Source: Pseudomonas sp. PSB18
GTDB lineage: Bacteria; Pseudomonadota; Gammaproteobacteria; Pseudomonadales; Pseudomonadaceae
Direction of reading: 5' to 3'
Length of the DNA: 64,000 nucleotides
Assembly: GCF_014596565.1 (NCBI RefSeq)
Contig: NZ_NOIN01000008.1
Span: forward strand, 124,001 to 188,000
This document shows positions 1 through 9,495 of this stretch, piece after piece (the stretch's first letter is position 1; each line of letters starts with the position of its first letter). A program made the position numbers and the translations under genes. The notes beneath the pieces are model-generated. The model worked only from the letters and a program-made list of their open reading frames with translations, was not told the origin of the DNA and searched no databases.

Positions 1-405
1 GAACATTTTCTTTTCCGGGTCGAAATACTGGGTGATCGAACGGGTTGCGATGTGCCCGGCGTCACGCAGCTTCAGGTAGATCTGGCTCGACAGCTCACGG
101 TTTTCTTCGGCGTGAGTGGAGTGGAAATTGTCGAAGCCCACCAGGAACTCGGCAAAGTCGGCGCTGTGTTCAGCCTGGACATTGGCGATCAGTTGTTCCG
201 GGGTGATGCCTTCCTTTTCCGCACGCAACATGATGGCCGAACCGTGGGCGTCGTCGGCGCAGACATAGATGCATTGGTTGCCGCGATGTTTCTGGAAGCG
301 CACCCACATATCGGTCTGGATGTACTCCAGCATATGGCCGAGGTGAATCGAACCATTGGCATAGGGCAGGGCGCTGGTGACGAGAATCTTGCGTGGCTCG
401 GACAT
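1..405 (-). CDS. metG: Methionyl-tRNA synthetase, N-terminal part (cut by window edge)
   Basis: Charges tRNA-Met with methionine in the cytoplasm. The reverse strand reads MSEPRKILVTSALPYANGSI and then HLGHMLEYIQTDMWVRF, which is the class I synthetase start with the HIGH-type motif (HLGH) of the Rossmann fold. Only the first 135 residues are present; the gene continues beyond base 1. The ATG at 405 is the natural start because the conserved beta-strand and HIGH motif follow at once. It is divergent from apbC, an arrangement common in Pseudomonas. Confidence 0.95.
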   Translation of the reverse strand, partial: MSEPRKILVTSALPYANGSIHLGHMLEYIQTDMWVRFQKHRGNQCIYVCADDAHGSAIMLRAEKEGITPEQLIANVQAEHSADFAEFLVGFDNFHSTHAEENRELSSQIYLKLRDAGHIATRSITQYFDPEKKMF

Positions 406-504
406 GGGGCTCGGCTACTTGATGAAACGGAGGTCGGCCACTATAAAGCGGCGGCGGCTTTTTTTCATCCTTCGGGCCGGTTTCGGGGTGGCTAAAGTGT
501 GAAC

Positions 505-649
505 TGTGGCGAGAGGATTCATCCCCGCGGGGCTGCGAAGCAGCCCTGAAATCAGCCGACTCGGTGCGCCAGGCTGATCCCAGTTGGCGGACTGGGGCGC
601 TTCGCACCCCAGCGGGGCGGTGCGACGTTTCGCTAAATCCCTCACCACA
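505..649. repeat. Palindromic intergenic repeat (TGTGGCGAG type, diverged)
   Basis: The element opens with TGTGGCGAG and closes with CTCACCACA, and contains inner inverted segments (GGGCTGCGAAGCAGCCC and GGGGCGCTTCGCACCCC). It fills most of the 316-base space between metG and apbC. It belongs to the same group as the elements at 13248, 24403 and 26462 but is more diverged. The rest of the gap, 650-721, should hold the apbC promoter; no clear -35/-10 pair was identified. Confidence 0.6.
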
Positions 650-721
650 AAAGTATTCACATATCGGTAATCGGGTCTAGGATAGCGACCTGTTTTTCAA
701 GTCCTGCTATCGGAGTTGCCC

Positions 722-1816
722 ATGAGCGCCGTCAATCGCGCAACGGTGGAAGCCGTCCTTCGCCAATACACCGACCCCTACCTGAACCAGGACCCGGTCA
801 GCGCCGGATGCGTGCGCGCTATCGATATCCAGGGTGAGCGGGTCAGTGTCCAGCTGGAAATCGGCTACGCCGCCGATCTGTTCAAGAGCGGTTGGGCGCA
901 GATGCTGCAGATGGCCATCGAGGCCCTGGACGGTGTGACCACCGCCAAGGTCGATGTCACCAGCGTGATCGTTCCCCACAAGGCCCAGGCGCAGGTGCCG
1001 GGCTTGGCAAACGTCAAGAACGTGATCGCCGTGGCCTCGGGCAAGGGCGGCGTGGGCAAGTCCACCACCGCCGCCAACCTGGCCCTGGCGCTGGCCCGTG
1101 AAGGGGCGAAGGTCGGGATGCTCGACGCGGATATCTACGGTCCGAGCCAGGGCATCATGTTCGGCATTGCCGAGGGCACCCGGCCGCAGGTCAAGGACCA
1201 GAAATGGTTCGTGCCGATCCAGTCCCATGGTGTGGAGGTCATGTCCATGGCCTTCCTGACCGACGACAACACGCCGATGGTCTGGCGCGGGCCGATGGTA
1301 TCCGGTGCCTTGCTGCAACTGGTGACACAGACTGCCTGGGGCGACCTGGATTACCTGGTGATCGACATGCCGCCGGGCACCGGCGATATCCAGCTGACCC
1401 TGGCGCAGAAAGTCCCGGTGGCCGGCGCGGTGATCGTCACCACCCCCCAGGACCTGGCCCTGCTGGATGCCCGCAAGGGGGTGGAGATGTTCCGCAAGGT
1501 GAACATCCCGGTGCTGGGCGTGGTGGAAAACATGGCGGTGCACATCTGTTCGAACTGCGGGCACGCTGAACATCTGTTCGGCGAAGGCGGCGGGGAAAAA
1601 CTGGCGACCCAGTACGGCGTAGAGTTGCTGGCTTCGCTGCCACTGTCGATGCTGATCCGCGAGCAGGCCGACGACGGCAAGCCGACGGTGATCGCCGAGC
1701 CGGACAGCCAGATCGCCATGGTCTACCAGGAACTGGCCCGCCATGTGGGCGCGCGGATCGTGTTGCAGGAAGCGGCTGCACCGGCGATGCCGAACATTAC
1801 TGTCAGCGACGACTGA
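722..1816 (+). CDS. apbC: Iron-sulfur cluster carrier protein ApbC (Mrp/NBP35 P-loop ATPase)
   Basis: Cytosolic scaffold/carrier ATPase that loads Fe-S clusters onto apo-proteins. The 364-residue product has an N-terminal DUF59 (MIP18-like) region over about the first 90 residues. The deviant Walker A motif GKGGVGKST follows, then DADIYGPSQG, and the CSNCG pair near residue 280 that binds the bridging cluster. The ATG at 722 is chosen over an in-frame TTG at 716 because CGGAG at 711-715 sits at the right distance. Length and motifs are full for the family. Confidence 0.93.
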   Translation: MSAVNRATVEAVLRQYTDPYLNQDPVSAGCVRAIDIQGERVSVQLEIGYAADLFKSGWAQMLQMAIEALDGVTTAKVDVTSVIVPHKAQAQVPGLANVKNVIAVASGKGGVGKSTTAANLALALAREGAKVGMLDADIYGPSQGIMFGIAEGTRPQVKDQKWFVPIQSHGVEVMSMAFLTDDNTPMVWRGPMVSGALLQLVTQTAWGDLDYLVIDMPPGTGDIQLTLAQKVPVAGAVIVTTPQDLALLDARKGVEMFRKVNIPVLGVVENMAVHICSNCGHAEHLFGEGGGEKLATQYGVELLASLPLSMLIREQADDGKPTVIAEPDSQIAMVYQELARHVGARIVLQEAAAPAMPNITVSDD

Positions 1817-1835
1817 CAGGGTTGGAGGCAAATCC

Positions 1836-1925
1836 TGTGGGAGCGAGCCTGCTCGCGATAGCGGAATTACATTCAAACCTCGCGTTGACTGACACGCCGC
1901 CATCGCGAGCAGGCTCGCTCCCACA
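1836..1925. repeat. Palindromic intergenic repeat pair (GGGAGCGAGCCTGCTCGCG type)
   Basis: TGTGGGAGCGAGCCTGCTCGCGATAGCGG is followed about 35 bases later by its near-exact inverse ending CTCGCTCCCACA. Each half is a small palindrome (CGAGCCTGCTCG), so the pair forms a BIME-like hairpin. It lies between the convergent ends of apbC and the SDR gene and may act as a bidirectional transcription stop; that role is inferred from position. Confidence 0.85.
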
Positions 1926-1943
1926 CCAGTTTTGGCGGCAGAT

Positions 1944-2702
1944 TTACATCCGCAACCCGCCATCCATCTCCAGGATCCGTCCGGTGTAATAGTCGTTCTC
2001 GAAGATATAGGCCGCTGAATGAGCGATTTCTTCGGGGCGGCCCATGCGCTTGAGTGGAATGCCGGATGTCATTCTTTCCAGGGCCTCGGGTTTCATGCTT
2101 TGGGTCATCTCGGTTTCGATGAAGCCCGGTGCGATGCCGGCCACACGAATGCCGTAGCGCGCCAGTTCCTTGGCCCAGGTCACGGTGGCGGCGGCCACAC
2201 CGGCTTTGGCGGCCGAGTAGTTGGTCTGGCCGATGTTGCCGGCCCGGGAAATCGACGAGATGTTGATGATGGCGCCGCTGTTCTTCAGCTCGACCATTTT
2301 CGCCGCCACTTCACGGGTACACAGGAATACACCGGTGAGGTTGACGTCGATCACGGCTTGCCATTGGGCCAGGCTCATCTTGGTCATTTCGCCGTCCTTG
2401 ACCTTGAGCAGCAGACCGTCACGCAGGATCCCGGCGTTATTGATCAACCCGTGGATCGCGCCGAAATCCTCGGCGACCCGGGCCACCATGTCGCTTACCT
2501 GTTCTTCGTTGGCGACGTTGCACAGGTAGGCCCGGGCTTCGACGCCCTTGGCCACGCAAGCGGCAACGGCCTGGTCGAGTTTCTCCTGGTTGAGGTCCAC
2601 CAGGGCGAGTTTCGCGCCTTTGCCGGCAAAATACTCAGCCATGGAGCGGCCCAGACCCTGGCAACCGCCGGTGATAATGATTACTTTGTCAGTGAGTTGC
2701 AT
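1944..2702 (-). CDS. SDR-family oxidoreductase (FabG-like)
   Basis: A 252-residue classical short-chain dehydrogenase/reductase. The N-terminal ITGGCQGLGRSMAEYF is the TGxxxGxG cofactor loop. NNAG is present near residue 90, and the catalytic set is Ser in ISSISR with YSAAK (Tyr-x3-Lys). The C-terminal PGFIETEMT and the EMDGGLRM ending are FabG-like. A short insertion (LLKVKDGEMTKMS) follows NAGILRDG. The substrate cannot be read from sequence; reduction of a 3-oxoacyl thioester is the nearest family activity. It is divergent from the hugZ-like gene with 56 bases between starts. Confidence 0.85.
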   Translation of the reverse strand: MQLTDKVIIITGGCQGLGRSMAEYFAGKGAKLALVDLNQEKLDQAVAACVAKGVEARAYLCNVANEEQVSDMVARVAEDFGAIHGLINNAGILRDGLLLKVKDGEMTKMSLAQWQAVIDVNLTGVFLCTREVAAKMVELKNSGAIINISSISRAGNIGQTNYSAAKAGVAAATVTWAKELARYGIRVAGIAPGFIETEMTQSMKPEALERMTSGIPLKRMGRPEEIAHSAAYIFENDYYTGRILEMDGGLRM

Positions 2703-2758
2703 TCGTATATCCAGGTGTCTGAGCGTTTTTAGACGAATTTCATCGAAGGAGTCATAAA

Positions 2759-3490
2759 TTGAGCGTTGACGCTGCCAAGCATGCCCGAGAATTACTGCTC
2801 AAGGAATACCGTGGAATGCTCTCCACCCATTCCAAATCCATGCCTGGCTTTCCGTTCGGGTCCGTGGTGCCGTATTGCCTGGACGAGCAAGGGCGGCCGT
2901 TGATCCTGATCAGCCGCATCGCCCAGCACACCCACAATCTGCTGAAGGACCCCAAGTGCTCCATGCTGGTGGGCGAGCGGGGCGCCGAAGACGTACAGGC
3001 CGTGGGGCGCCTGACCTACCTGGCCGAAGCGCGGAAACTTGCAGACAGCGCCGCCATCGACGCTGCCGCCGAGCGTTACTATCGCTACTTCCCTGAATCG
3101 CAGAACTACCACAAGGCCCACGATTTCGATTTCTGGGTGCTCGATCCGGTGCGTCATCGTTACATCGGCGGCTTTGGGGCCATTCACTGGATTGATCGGA
3201 TCACCGTGCCGAACCCCTTTGCCGGCAAAGCCGAGGCGAGCATGGTCGAACACATGAATGCGGATCACGCCAAGGCCATCGCCCATTACGTCGATCTGGC
3301 CGATCTGCCCAGGACCGAAGCGGCGCAACTGGTGGGCATCGACAGCGAAGGCATGCACCTGCGCATTGGTCAGGGACTGCATTGGCTGGCATTTCCAGCG
3401 ACTTGCAATACGCCGACACAAGTTCGCGAAGCCTTGGTTTATCTGGCCCACGCCGAAGAATGGCCGAAAAATGCAGAGGCCGATGCTTGA
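2759..3490 (+). CDS. HugZ-family heme-utilization / pyridoxamine-oxidase-fold protein
   Basis: A 243-residue protein with an N-terminal split-barrel (pyridoxamine 5'-phosphate oxidase-like) domain over about residues 1-150 and a C-terminal DUF2470-type domain starting at the EHMNADHAKAI motif, the arrangement seen in HugZ-type heme oxygenases. Start is a TTG at 2759, supported by GAAGGAG eight bases upstream; no ATG fits. Heme degradation is a family-level guess, as many pseudomonad members are uncharacterised. No clear Fur box is visible in the 56 bases shared with the SDR gene. Confidence 0.75.
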   Translation: MSVDAAKHARELLLKEYRGMLSTHSKSMPGFPFGSVVPYCLDEQGRPLILISRIAQHTHNLLKDPKCSMLVGERGAEDVQAVGRLTYLAEARKLADSAAIDAAAERYYRYFPESQNYHKAHDFDFWVLDPVRHRYIGGFGAIHWIDRITVPNPFAGKAEASMVEHMNADHAKAIAHYVDLADLPRTEAAQLVGIDSEGMHLRIGQGLHWLAFPATCNTPTQVREALVYLAHAEEWPKNAEADA

Positions 3491-3529
3491 ATTCACGAAA
3501 GAGCGACGTCATTTAGGTTTTCATAGCCA

Positions 3530-3560
3530 GTGGCCTGTGTGGCTAATTCGTACAGGCCAC
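3530..3560. repeat. Stem-loop shared with 9391-9423
   Basis: GTGGCCTGT (3530-3538) pairs perfectly with ACAGGCCAC (3552-3560) around a 13-base loop containing AATTCG. A closely similar hairpin with the same loop core occurs at 9391-9423, upstream of colR. It lies between the hugZ-like gene and fxsA and lacks a T-run, so it is not a typical terminator. Confidence 0.6.
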
Positions 3561-3590
3561 CAGGCATTCTTGCGTTGAGGAAACCATTTG

Positions 3591-4067
3591 ATGCGCCCTT
3601 TTTTATTGCTCTTTCTGCTGTTCCCGGTGTTGGAGCTGTTCGTATTCGTCAAGGTCAGCGGTGCGATCGGGTTTTTCCCGGCCCTGCTGCTGGTCATTCT
3701 CGGCTCGATGCTCGGCGTGTTCGTGCTGCGCATCGCCGGCCTCGCCACGGCCTTGCGTGCCCGTGAAAGCCTGAGCCGCGGCGAGCTGCCTGCCCAGACC
3801 ATGCTCGAAGGCCTGATGCTGGCCCTGGGCGGCGGTCTGCTGATCCTGCCCGGCTTCATCAGCGACGTGGTGGGCCTGATCATGTTGCTGCCGTTTACCC
3901 GTCGATTGCTGGCCAACAAGATGCGCCAGCGTGCCGAAGAACAGGCGATGCGCCAGCGGGCTTTCGCCGACGACCTCCAGCCCCGTGGTGGTCCGGCGCC
4001 GCGAGAACCCCTGGGCCGCGAACCCGATGTGATCGAAGGCGAGTTCGAACACCGCGATTCCAAGTAA
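3591..4067 (+). CDS. fxsA: FxsA family cytoplasmic membrane protein
   Basis: A 158-residue inner-membrane protein. Hydrophobic segments lie near residues 1-20, 25-48 and 75-95, followed by a charged, low-complexity cytoplasmic tail (about 110-158). FxsA was first known in E. coli for easing F exclusion of phage T7; its normal role is unclear. The ATG at 3591 follows GAGGAAA at good spacing; a TTG directly before it is unlikely. It sits just before groESL, as in other gammaproteobacteria, and ends in its own terminator. Confidence 0.88.
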   Translation: MRPFLLLFLLFPVLELFVFVKVSGAIGFFPALLLVILGSMLGVFVLRIAGLATALRARESLSRGELPAQTMLEGLMLALGGGLLILPGFISDVVGLIMLLPFTRRLLANKMRQRAEEQAMRQRAFADDLQPRGGPAPREPLGREPDVIEGEFEHRDSK

Positions 4068-4076
4068 AACCCACCG

Positions 4077-4108
4077 CACGGCACCTTCGGGTGCCGTGTT
4101 CGTTTTCG
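4077..4108 (+). terminator. Rho-independent terminator after fxsA
   Basis: CACGGCACC (4077-4085) pairs with GGTGCCGTG (4090-4098) around a TTCG tetraloop and is followed by a T-rich tail (TTCGTTTTCGTC). It separates fxsA from the groES promoter. Confidence 0.85.
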
Positions 4109-4138
4109 TCTCGAAGAAGAATTTTTTTCGATCCGGCC

Positions 4139-4166
4139 CTTGTAATCCCCCTGTACGCCCTTATGT
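4139..4166 (+). promoter_or_regulatory. Candidate sigma-32 heat-shock promoter of groESL
   Basis: TTGTAA at 4140-4145 and CCTTATGT at 4159-4166 are 13 bases apart. This fits the sigma-32 pattern (TTGAAA, 11-16 bases, CCCCATNT) with two changes in the -10 box. Transcription would begin near 4173 and give a leader of about 137 bases before groES. The call rests on motif match and gene identity. Confidence 0.5.
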
Positions 4167-4185
4167 ATCGGTCACCGCAAGGTTT

Positions 4186-4247
4186 CCGGTGGCAACACCG
4201 GACAGACTTCCGCGGTTCGACTGACGAACCGCACCCGGCTCTGCCGG
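4186..4247 (+). promoter_or_regulatory. Structured 5' leader of groES (consecutive hairpins)
   Basis: Three inverted repeats follow one another. CCGGTG-GCAA-CACCGG (4186-4201) has a GNRA-type tetraloop, GCGGTTCG/CGAACCGC (4212-4232) has a 5-base loop, and CCGG/CCGG (4235-4247) is short. None has a T-run, so they look like leader structure rather than terminators. A role in mRNA stability or translation is inferred. Confidence 0.45.
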
Positions 4248-4309
4248 CTTTTGTTAAACCCGCCGGGACTACACCGGCCGATGAAAACCAAAATTAGGAG
4301 AGATCGACA

Positions 4310-4603
4310 ATGAAGCTTCGTCCTCTGCATGACCGCGTCGTCATCCGTCGCAGCGAAGAAGAGAAGAAATCCCTTGGCGGTATTGTCCTGCCAGGTTCGG
4401 CTGCCGAGAAAGCCAACCACGGTGAAGTTCTCGCTGTAGGTACCGGCCGTGTGCTGGACAACGGTGAAGTGCGTGCGCTGGCCGTGAAAGTGGGTGACAA
4501 GGTCGTGTTCGGCCCTTACTCCGGCAGCAACACAGTAAAAGTCGACGGCGAAGAACTACTGGTAATGGGCGAGAGCGAAATCCTCGCTGTTCTCGAAGGC
4601 TGA
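4310..4603 (+). CDS. groES: Co-chaperonin GroES
   Basis: The 97-residue lid of the GroEL folding chamber, forming a heptameric ring. The sequence starts MKLRPLHDRVVIRRSEEEKK, contains the mobile loop around SLGGIVLPGSAAEK (residues 20-34) that binds GroEL, and ends with EILAVLEG. TAGGAGAG upstream is a strong ribosome-binding site. It is followed 50 bases later by groEL, and the two form an operon with a shared upstream promoter region. Confidence 0.98.
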   Translation: MKLRPLHDRVVIRRSEEEKKSLGGIVLPGSAAEKANHGEVLAVGTGRVLDNGEVRALAVKVGDKVVFGPYSGSNTVKVDGEELLVMGESEILAVLEG

Positions 4604-4653
4604 TTTCCCCGCTCATCTTCCCGCTACTACACAGTATTTAAGGAATATCGATC

Positions 4654-6297
<1,644 letters not shown>

Positions 6298-6317
6298 GCC
6301 AGCCTTACCCCGGTACT

Positions 6318-6353
6318 AAAAAACCCCGCCTGCGAAAGCAGGCGGGGTTTTTT
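6318..6353 (+). terminator. Rho-independent terminator of groESL
   Basis: AAAAAACCCCGCCTGC (6318-6333) pairs with GCAGGCGGGGTTTTTT (6338-6353) around a GAAA tetraloop. It is a long, strong hairpin with a T-tail directly after groEL. Confidence 0.95.
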
Positions 6354-6395
6354 ATTGGCTGGTGTTGGAAATACTTTCGCTATTCAGCCAATTTC

Positions 6396-6484
6396 TGTGG
6401 GAGCCGAGCTTGCTCGCAATAGCGGTGGATCCTTTTGCAATGATGTCGGATGTCCCGTCGTCATCGCGAGCAAGCTCGGCTTCC
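6396..6484. repeat. Palindromic intergenic repeat pair (variant GAGCCGAGCTTGCTCGC)
   Basis: TGTGGGAGCCGAGCTTGCTCGC and an inverted partner GCGAGCAAGCTCGGCTTCCA flank about 45 bases. It is the AGCTTGCTC variant of the repeat at 1836 and lies between the convergent ends of groEL and the PAP2 gene. Confidence 0.8.
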
Positions 6485-6504
6485 AGGTTTCAGTCGGATG
6501 CTGC

Positions 6505-7248
6505 TCAAGCATTGACCGGTTGTGCTTCGACCATGGGTTCTGCTCTCGTGCCCGGCCGGTACAGGACGAAGTAATAGCATCCCAGGCAAATCAGCCAGCA
6601 GAACACGGCTGTCCACACGTTGTGTGAGAAGAAGTGCGCCCCCTGCATCATCCGGCTTATGGAGAATACCGTTCCCAGGGTGAAGGCAAATACGAAGGCC
6701 CGCCGGGCCAGACGCGGCCTGCGGTCGCGCAATACGAAGAACAGTGCGAACAGGGTAAATCCGGTAGCGGCGTGCCCCCCCGGCCAGCACCTGCCCGGTT
6801 TGTTGGTGTCTGGACGCGGGCTCAGCAATTCACTGTAGGTTTCCTTGCCGCCGAACTCCTTCAGGCTCCAGGGGCATTGCACCGCTGTCACCGCCTTCAT
6901 CGGCGTGACGAAAGATGTCGCCAGTGCCAGGGATAGCACCAGGCAGCCCAACTCACGTTTGAAGGGTTTAAGCCGGGTGACAAAAAAAGCGCTTATGAAG
7001 CCGACGATGGAAAACACCGAAAAAGCGATAACCACTTGTTTCGCCCGGTCATGGAGGATGTCTTCCAGGAAAAAACTGTGTCGCCCGATGAAGTCGCCAG
7101 CGGTGGGGTCATAGAACAGCTGGGCCAGGTCCATGTCCAGGTCGGTCCATTCCAGCAGGATCAGAATGATCGCTGTAACGGCGGGAATGCCCAGGCATAG
7201 CCAGAAGTTCAGCGGGCGAGGGGAAGAGCGTAAAACACTTGACGGCAT
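6505..7248 (-). CDS. PAP2-family membrane phosphatase
   Basis: A 247-residue integral membrane protein with about six hydrophobic segments. It carries the three PAP2 blocks: MKAVTAVQCPW (motif 1, with CP where the classic motif has RP), CWPGGHAATGF (motif 2, PSGH-like) and SRMMQGAHFFSHNVW (motif 3, conserved His). Members remove phosphate from lipids such as undecaprenyl diphosphate or lipid A. The ATG at 7248 is preferred over one at 7284 because AGGAC precedes it and the upstream ATG lies inside the terminator hairpin of the preceding gene. It follows an LTA-synthase-like gene on the same strand. Confidence 0.8.
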   Translation of the reverse strand: MPSSVLRSSPRPLNFWLCLGIPAVTAIILILLEWTDLDMDLAQLFYDPTAGDFIGRHSFFLEDILHDRAKQVVIAFSVFSIVGFISAFFVTRLKPFKRELGCLVLSLALATSFVTPMKAVTAVQCPWSLKEFGGKETYSELLSPRPDTNKPGRCWPGGHAATGFTLFALFFVLRDRRPRLARRAFVFAFTLGTVFSISRMMQGAHFFSHNVWTAVFCWLICLGCYYFVLYRPGTRAEPMVEAQPVNA

Positions 7249-7263
7249 GACAGGTCCTGCACA

Positions 7264-7294
7264 AAAGAAAATACCCCGGGCCATCCTCCCGGGG
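7264..7294 (-). terminator. Rho-independent terminator after the LTA-synthase-like gene
   Basis: Read on the minus strand, CCCCGGG and CCCGGGG pair around a 7-base loop and are followed by TATTTTCTTTT. It lies 9 bases past the stop of the upstream gene and before the PAP2 start, so the PAP2 gene may depend on read-through. Confidence 0.8.
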
Positions 7295-7302
7295 CAGTTC
7301 GG

Positions 7303-9252
7303 TTAACGTTCGCTGACTTGCTCGACACCCTCCATGGGTGCTCTCCAGCCAAGCAGCTGTTGTTTGAAGCCATAACTGGCGGTTTGGTAATACGTAATGG
7401 CGCGGCTGATCAAAGGATCGTCACTGGTTGCCCGGGACTCGCGACTTTCGGTCAACGCATCATCATGCCGACGCAGCCCCTGACGCGGGCTGAGGATCGC
7501 CAGATCCTTGCCGTCGAACATGCCCAGATGCTGGTAGTTGCCGACCACGACACGGGGCGGTAACGGATTGTCCTGCAACAGATTGCGACCGAAGAACGTC
7601 GACTCGTAATCCAGGTTCAGCAACCCGAGCAAGGTCGGCGCAAGATCGATCTGGCTGGCGAGTTGGTCGTTTTCACGTGGCTCGATCAGCTTTGGCGCGT
7701 AAACGAACAATGGAATCTGATAATTGCTGATCGGCAGGTCTTCCTTGCCGGCGCTGCCTGCAGTGTGATCGGCCACGAAGACGAATATCGTATTATCGAA
7801 CCACGGTTTCTGCCGAGCCTGTTCCAGGAACTGACCAATGGCATAGTCGGTGTACTTGACCGCCCCATCCCGGCCATTGCCGGATTTGATATCGATCCGG
7901 TTTTCCGGATAGGTGTAAGGGCGATGGTTGGAGGTCGTCATCAGTTGCAATAGAAACGGCCGTTGCTTGGCATAGTTGGCATCGGCCAGCTTCAACGTCT
8001 GCTTGTACAGGTCCTCGTCGGCCATGCCCCAGGCATTCTTGAAGTGGATTTCGGATTCTTCGACGCTGCTCTGATCGACGACACGATAACCGTTGCCGCT
8101 GAAAAAAGCGTTCATGTTGTCGAAGTAGCCGCGGCCACCGTAGACGAACACACTGTCGTAGCCGATCGCGCTCAATTGTTGGCCCAGGCTGGCAAAGCCG
8201 CTTTCCCGGCCGATACGCTTGACGATCGAACGTCCCGGCGTCGGCGGAATGGCCAGGGTAATGGCTTCCAGGCCGCGGTCGGTACGGGTGCCGGTGGCGT
8301 AGAAGTTATTGAAATACAGGCTTTGCTTGCGCAAGGCGTCCAGATTGGGGGTCAGGTCACGTTTGTCACCGTTGCTGCCCAGGTATTTGGCGCTGAGGCT
8401 TTCGATCGTCACCAGCACAATGTTCGGTTTGCGGAGGGGGCCGGGATTATCGATTGTCCGCCGGATGTCTTGTGGGTCTTCACCGATGAAGCGTGCATTG
8501 GGCTCGTTCAGTTCGGCGCGAATCTGCTGGGCGACGGTGGCCGGGGCCAAGGTGCTGTAGAACTGTCCGTAGTCCAGTTCGTTGTTACGGAACGCAGCGA
8601 AGAACTGGTACGGGCCGTTGCTCGCCAGCTCGTTCTGATAGGCGTTGCCACCCTGGGCCCGTGGTGCATCCTGGCTGAGCAGTTGCAGACTCAGGCCGGC
8701 GACGGCCATCAGGCCCAACGCATTGAGCAGGCGTCCGCGCAAAGTTGGCAATGGGGCGTCCAGCGCGGCCTTGAACGGTTTGCGCAAGGCCAGGCTCAAA
8801 CCCACCGCCAGTACGGCGAGAATCGTCAGCAGGGTGCCGATCGGGTAGGACTCCAGCACGTTGTTCAACACCTCATCGGAGTAGACCAGGTAGTCGACAG
8901 CGATGAAGTTGAAGCGCACGCCGAACTCATCCCAGAACAGCCATTCGGCCACCGAGGTGAACAGCATGGCGAACAAACTGATCGTCAACAGTCCTTGAAG
9001 AAACCAACGATGGCCGCGACGGCGCCACAAGGCCGCAGGGCAAAGCAATAGGTACAGGCCCATCGGCAGGATTGCATAGGCGAGGAAGCCCAAGTCATAC
9101 AACAGGCCAATGCCGAAGACCGAAAGGGTGCCACCACCGGATTCATCCAGGTGTGCCAACAGCAAAACGGTTCGGGTCAGGAGAAACACCACCAGCCAGG
9201 CGCCGGTGATCAGCAGCAAAAAGCGCATGGGCGCCATTTTCAAAAAGTCCAT
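7303..9252 (-). CDS. LTA-synthase family membrane sulfatase (alkaline phosphatase superfamily)
   Basis: A 649-residue protein with five hydrophobic segments over about residues 8-210 and then a large periplasmic sulfatase-fold domain from about residue 275 (KPNIVLVTIESLSAKYLG). The catalytic threonine is in YATGTRTDRGLEA, and HNRPY-like SNHRPYTYP and VFVADHTAG carry later metal-site residues. The family transfers phosphoglycerol or phosphoethanolamine to envelope polymers; in Pseudomonas the acceptor is uncertain (glucans or LPS are possible). AAGGA lies 9 bases before the ATG. It is divergent from colR, and with the PAP2 gene it suggests envelope modification. Confidence 0.8.
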   Translation of the reverse strand: MDFLKMAPMRFLLLITGAWLVVFLLTRTVLLLAHLDESGGGTLSVFGIGLLYDLGFLAYAILPMGLYLLLCPAALWRRRGHRWFLQGLLTISLFAMLFTSVAEWLFWDEFGVRFNFIAVDYLVYSDEVLNNVLESYPIGTLLTILAVLAVGLSLALRKPFKAALDAPLPTLRGRLLNALGLMAVAGLSLQLLSQDAPRAQGGNAYQNELASNGPYQFFAAFRNNELDYGQFYSTLAPATVAQQIRAELNEPNARFIGEDPQDIRRTIDNPGPLRKPNIVLVTIESLSAKYLGSNGDKRDLTPNLDALRKQSLYFNNFYATGTRTDRGLEAITLAIPPTPGRSIVKRIGRESGFASLGQQLSAIGYDSVFVYGGRGYFDNMNAFFSGNGYRVVDQSSVEESEIHFKNAWGMADEDLYKQTLKLADANYAKQRPFLLQLMTTSNHRPYTYPENRIDIKSGNGRDGAVKYTDYAIGQFLEQARQKPWFDNTIFVFVADHTAGSAGKEDLPISNYQIPLFVYAPKLIEPRENDQLASQIDLAPTLLGLLNLDYESTFFGRNLLQDNPLPPRVVVGNYQHLGMFDGKDLAILSPRQGLRRHDDALTESRESRATSDDPLISRAITYYQTASYGFKQQLLGWRAPMEGVEQVSER

Positions 9253-9390
9253 TTACTACATTCCTTATATATCAAACCGATAGCGCGAAAGTATTATCCC
9301 CACACTGTAGTCAGTTTGTGAACCGATAGTGAAAAACGCATCAATAATGTTATCCCTCGAAGGCATTGACGCATGTCGTCTACAGCCTTG

Positions 9391-9423
9391 GTGGCCTGTA
9401 CGGTCAATTCGAGTACAGGTCAC
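9391..9423. repeat. Stem-loop upstream of colR, similar to 3530-3560
   Basis: GTGGCCTGTAC (9391-9401) pairs with GTACAGGTCAC (9413-9423) with one G-T pair and an 11-base loop containing CAATTCG. It shares most bases with the hairpin at 3530-3560. It lies in the 243-base space between the divergent LTA-synthase-like gene and colR. Confidence 0.6.
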
Positions 9424-9495
9424 TGGTCCTGAGTCGTCATTGGCCGTAAGCTGCGCGGGCCAAGACGGCTGTTAACCGTATACGCAGAGGTGCCC

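Noticed and set aside
415..660. 81-codon minus-strand frame upstream of metG
   Set aside because: It overlaps the palindromic repeat at 505-649, and its sequence is explained by that repeat.
7963..9051. 362-codon open frame opposite the LTA-synthase-like gene
   Set aside because: Antisense shadow of a clear membrane sulfatase, with low-complexity Gln/Gly/Val composition.
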